NCBI GenBank assembly: GCA_010672785.1
Contig: JAAHFX010000007.1
Coordinates: 45,011-109,010, forward strand
Source of the DNA: Sphaerospermopsis sp. SIO1G1
GTDB lineage: Bacteria; Cyanobacteriota; Cyanobacteriia; Cyanobacteriales; Nostocaceae
Direction: 5' to 3'
Length of the DNA stretch: 64,000 nucleotides
Part shown: positions 58,548 through 64,000 of the stretch, piece after piece
How the letters are laid out: the number at the start of each line of letters is the position of its first letter
How positions within the stretch are numbered: the first letter of the stretch is position 1
Translations under genes and position numbers: made by a program
The notes under the pieces: generated by a model
Database searches by the model: none
Seen by the model: the letters and a program-made list of their open reading frames with translations, nothing else
Told to the model about the DNA's origin: nothing

Positions 58548-59888
58548 ATGTCTAAATATGACTCCCATTTAAAATGTTCGTTTTGTGGCAAGTCTCAGGA
58601 GCAGGTGCGTAAATTAATCGCAGGCCCGGGAGTCTACATCTGCGATGAATGCGTTGACTTGTGTAATGAAATCCTGGATGAAGAATTATTAGATACAAAC
58701 ACCGCTGCATCCCAACCAGCACCAAAGTCAGAACCACCCCAAAAACGTCGTACCAATTCTGCTAATCTCTCCTTGAATCAAATCCCGAAACCAAGAGAGA
58801 TCAAGAAGTATTTAGATGACCATGTAATTGGTCAAGACGAGGCTAAAAAGGTTCTTTCAGTTGCTGTTTACAATCATTACAAACGATTGGCCATTGCCCA
58901 ATCAAAGGGTAGTGAACAAGGTGGAGCAGAAGATTCTGTAGAACTACAAAAATCTAATATCCTATTAATGGGCCCAACGGGTTGCGGTAAAACTTTGTTA
59001 GCGCAAACTCTGGCCAAAATTCTCGATGTACCTTTTGCTGTCGCTGATGCCACAACTCTGACAGAAGCAGGTTACGTAGGGGAAGATGTGGAAAATATTT
59101 TACTGCGACTCCTACAAGTGGCAGATTTGGATGTAGAAGAAGCCCAACGAGGCATTATTTACATAGATGAAATTGATAAGATTGCCCGTAAGAGTGAAAA
59201 TACTTCCATTACTAGGGATGTTTCTGGGGAAGGTGTACAACAAGCTCTTTTGAAAATGTTAGAGGGTACAGTTGCTAATGTACCACCTCAAGGCGGGCGT
59301 AAACACCCTTATCAAGACTGTATCCAAATTGATACCAGTAACATTCTGTTTATTTGTGGTGGAGCTTTTCTAGGATTAGAAAAAGTCGTAGATCAGAGAG
59401 TAGGTAAAAAATCCATTGGCTTTGTACAGCCTGGAGAAGGTGTATCCAGAGAAAAACGGGCAGCAGAAACACTGCGTTATTTAGAACCAGATGATTTGGT
59501 TAAATTTGGGATGATTCCTGAATTTATTGGTAGAATCCCTATGGTCGCCGTAGTTGACCCTCTGGATGAGGACGCATTAATGGCAATATTGACTCAGCCA
59601 AAAAGTGCTTTGGTGAAGCAATACCAGAAACTGCTCAACATGGATAATGTCCAGTTAGACTTCAAATCAGATGCCTTAAGTGCGATCGCTCAAGAAGCTT
59701 ACCGTCGTAAAACTGGTGCAAGGGCATTAAGGGGTATTGTGGAAGAACTAATGTTAGATGTGATGTATGAATTGCCATCTCGTAAAGATGTCACACGCTG
59801 TACAGTGACAAAAGAAATGGTAGAAAAACGTTCCACTGCGGAACTTTTGGTACATCCTTCTTCATTACCAAAACCAGAGTCAGCGTAA
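58548..59888 (+). CDS. clpX: ATP-dependent Clp protease ATP-binding subunit ClpX
   Basis: AAA+ unfoldase that recognises substrates and threads them into ClpP. 446 residues. Zinc-binding domain with C10, C13, C32 and C35; Walker [16 protein letters not shown] near residue 142; Walker [12 protein letters not shown] near 205; pore loop GYVGEDV near 175; sensor 2 [10 protein letters not shown] near 400. AGAGG lies 7 bases before the ATG. A TGGTGAT STRR array starts right after the stop codon. Confidence 0.98.
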   Translation: MSKYDSHLKCSFCGKSQEQVRKLIAGPGVYICDECVDLCNEILDEELLDTNTAASQPAPKSEPPQKRRTNSANLSLNQIPKPREIKKYLDDHVIGQDEAKKVLSVAVYNHYKRLAIAQSKGSEQGGAEDSVELQKSNILLMGPTGCGKTLLAQTLAKILDVPFAVADATTLTEAGYVGEDVENILLRLLQVADLDVEEAQRGIIYIDEIDKIARKSENTSITRDVSGEGVQQALLKMLEGTVANVPPQGGRKHPYQDCIQIDTSNILFICGGAFLGLEKVVDQRVGKKSIGFVQPGEGVSREKRAAETLRYLEPDDLVKFGMIPEFIGRIPMVAVVDPLDEDALMAILTQPKSALVKQYQKLLNMDNVQLDFKSDALSAIAQEAYRRKTGARALRGIVEELMLDVMYELPSRKDVTRCTVTKEMVEKRSTAELLVHPSSLPKPESA

Positions 59889-59969
59889 TTGGTGATTGGT
59901 GATTGGTGATTGGTGATTGGTAATTAGTAAAACTCTTTTCTTTTCTCCCCCTCACCCACTCACCCCCTA
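59889..59969. repeat. STRR array plus CACTCACCCCCT repeats directly after clpX
   Basis: About five TGGTGAT heptamers (59889-59928) immediately after the clpX stop, then CTCCCCCTCACCCACTCACC (59946-59965) and CCCT. The arrangement mirrors that after apcE. Confidence 0.85.
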
Positions 59970-59997
59970 TTTTACCGTCTCCTATTCCCTCAAAAAT

Positions 59998-60837
59998 ATG
60001 GCTTATATCAAAGTTAGGGGTGTTGAACATCATTACGAATGGATAAAAAAACCATCCCGTGGGGTAAAACCTGTGATGGTTTTTATTCATGGTTGGGCTG
60101 GTTCTTCCCGATACTGGCGTAGTACCGCTCAAGCTCTATTAGACAAATTTGACTGCTTACTATATGATATGCGTGGGTTTGGCCGCTCTGATGCTAAATC
60201 TCAGAATGGTAGTAACTTGAGTTATGAATTAACAGCATATGCAGAAGATTTAGCCGTATTATTAAATGAGTTAAATCTTAATCGAGTCTATATTAATGCC
60301 CATTCAATGGGTGCTTCTGTTGCTACTTTATTTTTTAATCGTTATCCCCAAAGAGTAGAAAAGGGAATATTAACTTGTAGTGGTATTTTTGAATATGATG
60401 AAAAAGCCTTTGCTGCTTTTTATAAATTTGGTGGTTTGGTAGTTAAATTTCGTCCTCAATGGTTAGGGAAAATTCCATTAGCGGATAGGATGTTTATGTC
60501 CAGATTTTTACATAGTCCTATTCCTAAAGCTGAGAGACAAGCATTTTTACAAGATTTTATTGATGCTGATTATGATTCAGCCTTGGGGACAATTTTTACT
60601 TCTGTGAGTAAAGAACAAGCAGACACAATGCCTCAAGAATTTGCGAAATTAACTGTACCCACCTTGTTAGTGGCAGGAGAATATGATCAGATTATTCCTC
60701 AAGAATTGGGTAAACAAGCAGCATCATTAAATGAAAAAGTTGAACTAGTTGTTATTCCTAAAACTGGTCATTTTCCGATGTTAGAAGATGAAAAAACTTA
60801 TTTACAAAAGGTGCGAAATTTTTTGGGGAATTTGTAA
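59998..60837 (+). CDS. Alpha/beta hydrolase
   Basis: 279-residue soluble alpha/beta-hydrolase fold enzyme. The start at 59998 (MAYIKVRGVEHHYEWIKK) fits; a longer frame begins in the repeat array. Motifs: oxyanion segment FIHGWAGSSRYWR near residue 30, cap-preceding DMRGFGRSD near 60, nucleophile elbow NAHSMGAS (Ser near 105), a conserved Asp in AGEYDQIIP near 225, and the catalytic His in TGHFPMLEDEK near 255. Substrate cannot be read (esterase, haloperoxidase-like or lipase-like). It follows clpX at 109 bases; STRRs lie between. Confidence 0.9.
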   Translation: MAYIKVRGVEHHYEWIKKPSRGVKPVMVFIHGWAGSSRYWRSTAQALLDKFDCLLYDMRGFGRSDAKSQNGSNLSYELTAYAEDLAVLLNELNLNRVYINAHSMGASVATLFFNRYPQRVEKGILTCSGIFEYDEKAFAAFYKFGGLVVKFRPQWLGKIPLADRMFMSRFLHSPIPKAERQAFLQDFIDADYDSALGTIFTSVSKEQADTMPQEFAKLTVPTLLVAGEYDQIIPQELGKQAASLNEKVELVVIPKTGHFPMLEDEKTYLQKVRNFLGNL

Positions 60838-60976
60838 TGCTCCTTTCAGGAGAGCAACGCTTACGTAATTCTTAATTTTTATATCCCTGACTTCTAACGT
60901 AAATTCATCATTGATTTATTTATCAGTTGTGAATAAAAAAGTTGGGGTTTTTTAGTATATAGAAAAAGGTGAATTT

Positions 60977-61432
60977 ATGAGTGTGATTGGTAATTTAGCA
61001 AAATTGCAACAACTCTATGAAGTTGATGATCATGAATGGCTATTAACTAATATTGAATTATTAAAACAACGGCGATTTGATCATTTAGATTTAGAGAATT
61101 TAATTGAGGAGTTGGAGTCATTGGCGAAAAGAGATAAGCATCAAGTTAAAAATCTATTAGAACAAATTATTAGACATCTTTTGTTATTGAATTTTTGGCA
61201 AGCTGAATATGAAAGGAACCAAAATCATTGGCGGGCAGAAATCAGAAGTTTTAGAACCCAACTTAAAGATAGATTAACAACTAACTTATCTAATTATTTA
61301 ATTTCAATTTTATCGAAAATATATGGAGATGCTTTGGGTTATGTACAAGAAAAAACCGCTTTCACTGTAAATTTTCCTCAAGAATGTCCTTATACTTTGG
61401 AACAGTTGTTAGATGTTAATTATTGGGATTAA
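60977..61432 (+). CDS. DUF29 family protein, complete copy
   Basis: 151-residue helical protein of the DUF29 family, very abundant in cyanobacteria and of unknown function. Landmarks: YEVDDHEWLLTNIELLKQRR, LDLENLIEELESLAKRDKHQ, and the C-terminal VNFPQECPYTLEQLLDVNYW. It is followed 35 bases later by a paralogue whose first ~150 bases are nearly identical in DNA, indicating recent duplication or conversion. No operon partner. Confidence 0.9.
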   Translation: MSVIGNLAKLQQLYEVDDHEWLLTNIELLKQRRFDHLDLENLIEELESLAKRDKHQVKNLLEQIIRHLLLLNFWQAEYERNQNHWRAEIRSFRTQLKDRLTTNLSNYLISILSKIYGDALGYVQEKTAFTVNFPQECPYTLEQLLDVNYWD

Positions 61433-61467
61433 TTGGTAATTCGTTTCATAAAAAATAGGTAAAAATT

Positions 61468-61923
61468 ATGAGTGTAATTAGTAATTTAGCCAAATTACAA
61501 CAACTTTATGAAACTGATGATCATGAATGGCTATTAACTAATATTGAATTATTAAAACAACGACAATTTGATCATTTAGATTTAGAGAATTTAATTGAGG
61601 AGTTGGAAGATTTGGGTAATGAAAAGAAAAATGCAGTTAAAAGTTTATTAGAACAAATTATTAGACATCTTTTATTACTACAATATTGGACAGCAGAAAG
61701 AGAAAATAATGGTCATCATTGGGAAGCAGAAATTTTAAGTTTCCGTTATCAGCTTGAGGATAGATTAACTACTAATCTCAGTAACTTTTTAAACCAAGAA
61801 ATAGATAATATTTATCAGAGGGCGTTAAAACCCACATTCCGCACTTCAAAAAGTAGTATAATAAAACTACATAGTAAAGAAATTAAAACTTATAGAGTTA
61901 ACAATAGCGGCTCAAAAATATAA
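61468..61923 (+). pseudogene. DUF29 family protein, interrupted by an IS element
   Basis: Paralogue of the preceding gene. It matches it up to residue ~120 (NIYQRAL), then runs into the insertion sequence at 61829; the last ~31 residues (PTFRTSKSSIIKLHSKEIK...) are read from IS DNA. The family C-terminus (FPQECPYTLEQLL) is missing, and it is not found on the other side of the IS within the window. The shortened protein could be made but is probably inactive. Confidence 0.85.
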
Positions 61924-63852
61924 ACATGAAAACTGAAGCTCTTATTGGTGATATGAAAGCATGGCAACAAAAATATTGAATTGTCTATGTGCAACAAGTG
62001 ATAAAAAATAACCGATAGAATAGTAAAAACCAAGAGAAAAACTAAGATAATAAATAATATTTTCGACAAGCATTAGGTAGGAATTGCAAGATATAATAAT
62101 GGGGTTCCATGAAGTTCAGAACTCGTTGATATCCTTGTGTCATCAAAAGATGAATACCTTGGAAACATTGAAATATCCATCTTAATGTTGGAGATTCTGT
62201 GGGTTTATTCAATTGATTTATAACTGTGGCTTTATGTGCTGTCAATGACATTCTTAATTGTCTTTGTCCTAAATTATAAACCAACAGACATAATGCCATT
62301 AACATCATCATTGTCTCTACTCTTTCAGGATTTTTTACAAACAAACTATCTGCGAAAAACAATGGGTCTTTAATAAATCTAAATCCTCTCTCTGTGGATT
62401 GTTGTTCTTTATATGTTTTGAGGATTTCTTCTGGTTTTAATTTCTGAGTATCTAAAATATTAGTTGCTAAAATAAATCTACCACAGGCATTTTCTTGTTG
62501 TGTGATTAACTCCTGATTTTCAGCTAATTTACATTTGACTCTATAAACTTTTGTTTTCCCCCTATTTATTTCATTAATGTCCCACTCTGATATTTGATGA
62601 TATTTTAATTTCTCTGTGATTTCTTGAATTTTTAATTCAATTAATGATTTGTCTATAAATTCTTCCTGTTCTAATTTCTCTATTTGTTTCTTCGCTGTTG
62701 ATAACTCTTTTTCAATTTTTTTGGCTAGTTTATTTAAGTCTGATTTTTTTCTTTCTCCGCTTTCTACTAATAGCCATCTTTGTTCTATTCCTCCATAGGA
62801 TACAAATGATTCTAGATAGCTATATCCTTTGATATTACTAGATTTGAGTCCTTTACTAATAGTTGCTTTGACTAAATTTTTGGCTTTTTTAATGGATAAT
62901 GGTACTCGACTTATCCATTTCAGTTTTGACATTAATTTTAAGTTATTTTGACTATATAATGCACTGTCAGCTACCATGATACTATCAAAATCTATTTGTT
63001 GAGAATATTCTACTAATATCTGAGCAAATACTGCTTTATCTGATTCGTTTCCTGATGCTCCTCTGAAGAATAATGGTATATCTCCGTCACTGCTTACTAT
63101 TAAATCTAATATACATTGTTTTAAGTCTGGACGGTGATCTCGAGAATCTCCTTGTGTGATTATAATTGGGTTTTCTCTGTTTATTCCTGGTTCCTTTTCT
63201 GGATTATTGAGGCTGTTTTTATATTCTCCATGTAAATGTAGTGAACTGGAGTCTAAATGAGAATATTTTGTGTCTATCTTGTATTTCTTTACTACTTCTA
63301 AGGCAATGATTAAGAATAATTTTGTTAATCCATGTTTATAGAGTTTATCCATGACTCTACCTATTTTATCATCGTTTAAATCTGATGCTTTTATTCCTGT
63401 TCCAATCAAATGTTCTACGGGTTTATCTTTAAAGTATTCTGGAAATAAATATAGTGGTCTTGATACAAACCCTAGTCCATTGAGAATTATTGCTTTTACT
63501 ATTTCTCCTGTGTTTACTTTCTCTCTATTATCTATTGAAAATATTTCGTTGATTTTTTCCACTATTCCTATCTCGTCTATTATTCCTGCGATTACTCCTA
63601 AGTGATCTATGTTTTTACTCTCTATTTCTTCTGTTTGGTAATTCATATTATGAAGGCATTCTTATGTAATTCAGTCTTATTTTCTCATTTTTTCCTGAAT
63701 TTATTCTCCATGCCCTATGAATTTCTCTTTAGTAGTCCAATGGCAATCAAAGTCTATATTTTTACTGAATCAATTACGTATTTATATTTAAGTCTCTATG
63801 ATGCTTACAACATCTGTATGTATACTACAAATTGAAGTGCGGAATGTGGGTT
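61829..63852. mobile_element. IS1634-family insertion sequence (2.0 kb)
   Basis: Bounded by terminal inverted repeats of 21 bases, perfect over the core CCCACATTCCGCACTTCAA (left 61831-61849, right complement 63832-63850). Contains one transposase gene on the minus strand (62042-63646). Flanks (GGCGTTAA left, CTAAAGAT right) show no clear target duplication. Confidence 0.88.
62042..63646 (-). CDS. IS1634-family transposase
   Basis: 534-residue DDE-type transposase. N-terminal DUF4277-like region (IDHLGVIAGIIDEIGIVEKI) is the mark of this family. DDE core: LDSSSLHLHGEY (first Asp near 150), MVADSALYSQNN (second Asp near 225), and a Glu in the STERGFRFIKDPLF segment near 420, with an intervening helical insertion (about 300-370). 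The frame is intact from ATG to stop, so the element may be active. It lies within inverted repeats 61829-63852 and splits a DUF29 gene. Confidence 0.92.
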   Translation of the reverse strand: MNYQTEEIESKNIDHLGVIAGIIDEIGIVEKINEIFSIDNREKVNTGEIVKAIILNGLGFVSRPLYLFPEYFKDKPVEHLIGTGIKASDLNDDKIGRVMDKLYKHGLTKLFLIIALEVVKKYKIDTKYSHLDSSSLHLHGEYKNSLNNPEKEPGINRENPIIITQGDSRDHRPDLKQCILDLIVSSDGDIPLFFRGASGNESDKAVFAQILVEYSQQIDFDSIMVADSALYSQNNLKLMSKLKWISRVPLSIKKAKNLVKATISKGLKSSNIKGYSYLESFVSYGGIEQRWLLVESGERKKSDLNKLAKKIEKELSTAKKQIEKLEQEEFIDKSLIELKIQEITEKLKYHQISEWDINEINRGKTKVYRVKCKLAENQELITQQENACGRFILATNILDTQKLKPEEILKTYKEQQSTERGFRFIKDPLFFADSLFVKNPERVETMMMLMALCLLVYNLGQRQLRMSLTAHKATVINQLNKPTESPTLRWIFQCFQGIHLLMTQGYQRVLNFMEPHYYILQFLPNACRKYYLLS

Positions 63853-63877
63853 CTAAAGATAAGTGTTTAATTCGGGT

Positions 63878-64000
63878 TTGCTGAATAAACATGAAAACTT
63901 TACAAGAAGAGGATTTTAGACGATTTGAAATTGAAAAAGTGCAAGTTTTTAGGTATTAGTCACTCGAAAACCGTGCATTTAAATTGGATTCAAAGGGAAA
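63878..64000. mobile_element. Start of another repeat or insertion sequence at the window edge
   Basis: GGGTTTGCTGAATAAACATG followed by AAAACTTTAC resembles the fragment at 25946. The downstream sequence (AAAAGTGCAAGTTTTTAGGT) looks like IS leader sequence as far as I recall. Its end lies beyond the window. Confidence 0.4.

Noticed and set aside
61926..61979. Short frame MKTEALIGDMKAWQQKY inside the IS
   Set aside because: Only 17 codons, within the IS left end, with no ribosome site; likely chance.

Overview
The window comes from a filamentous, probably bloom-forming cyanobacterium of the order Nostocales (an Anabaena/Dolichospermum/Aphanizomenon-like genome). The evidence is an AT-rich base composition, many HIP1 octamers (GCGATCGC), the apcE/apcABC phycobilisome core genes, a cyanobacterial suf operon with divergent sufR, a CO2-uptake type NdhF subunit, and abundant heptameric short tandem repeats (STRRs) between genes. 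The genus is inferred. I saw no tRNA, rRNA or CRISPR array.

Layout. 1-5.2 kb (minus strand): an NDH-1 CO2-uptake subunit, a 55-residue membrane protein and an FHA-PAS-GAF-GGDEF-EAL signalling protein. 5.2-11.5 kb (plus): phycobilisome core genes apcE, apcA, apcB and apcC, ending in a clear terminator. 11.6-19.5 kb: a HicB-like gene next to a broken nuclease-like gene, a Ca2+/cation exchanger, a TIGR04283-type glycosyltransferase, two tandem TVP38/TMEM64 membrane proteins with a mercuric-reductase-like flavoenzyme, and a PGM1-type ATP-grasp peptide ligase facing a 50-residue peptide gene. 20-24.6 kb: an NAD operon (pncB, nadD, an NrtR-like Nudix regulator, nadE) preceded by a perfect 9-5-9 palindrome. 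24.7-36 kb: mostly minus-strand single genes (DUF4336, TPR, FHA, copper ATPase CtaA, TM2, CPBP protease), with YbjQ and an Rpn-like nuclease on the plus strand. 36.5-42.1 kb: a large repeat protein of unknown function, an ABC exporter, and a previously uncalled short gene encoding a microviridin precursor. 42.4-49.8 kb: two nuclease-fold genes, then sufBCDS (minus) and sufR (plus) with two SufR operator-like sites between them. 50.7-60.8 kb: RNase J, dapA, asd, then tig, clpP, clpX and an alpha/beta hydrolase. 60.9-64 kb: a tandem DUF29 pair, the second cut by an IS1634-family insertion sequence.

The most notable item is the microviridin (graspetide) precursor at 41872-42045. It has the leader helix PFFARFL, a Pro-Ala linker made by a hexanucleotide repeat, and the core TLKWPSDWEEI. 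A candidate exporter lies just downstream on the same strand, but no mdnB/mdnC-type ATP-grasp ligase is present in the window. A miniature inverted-repeat element and a long hairpin lie between precursor and exporter.

The region is rich in small repeats. There are three copies of a ~92-bp MITE with ends like AGGACTTACGCA, two copies of a second ~110-120-bp inverted-repeat element, and three copies of a 28-bp palindrome, two of which sit in frame inside sufD. Several STRR arrays begin at or within a few bases of stop codons (apcE, nadE, clpX). These point to repeat and transposon activity reshaping intergenic and sometimes coding sequence.
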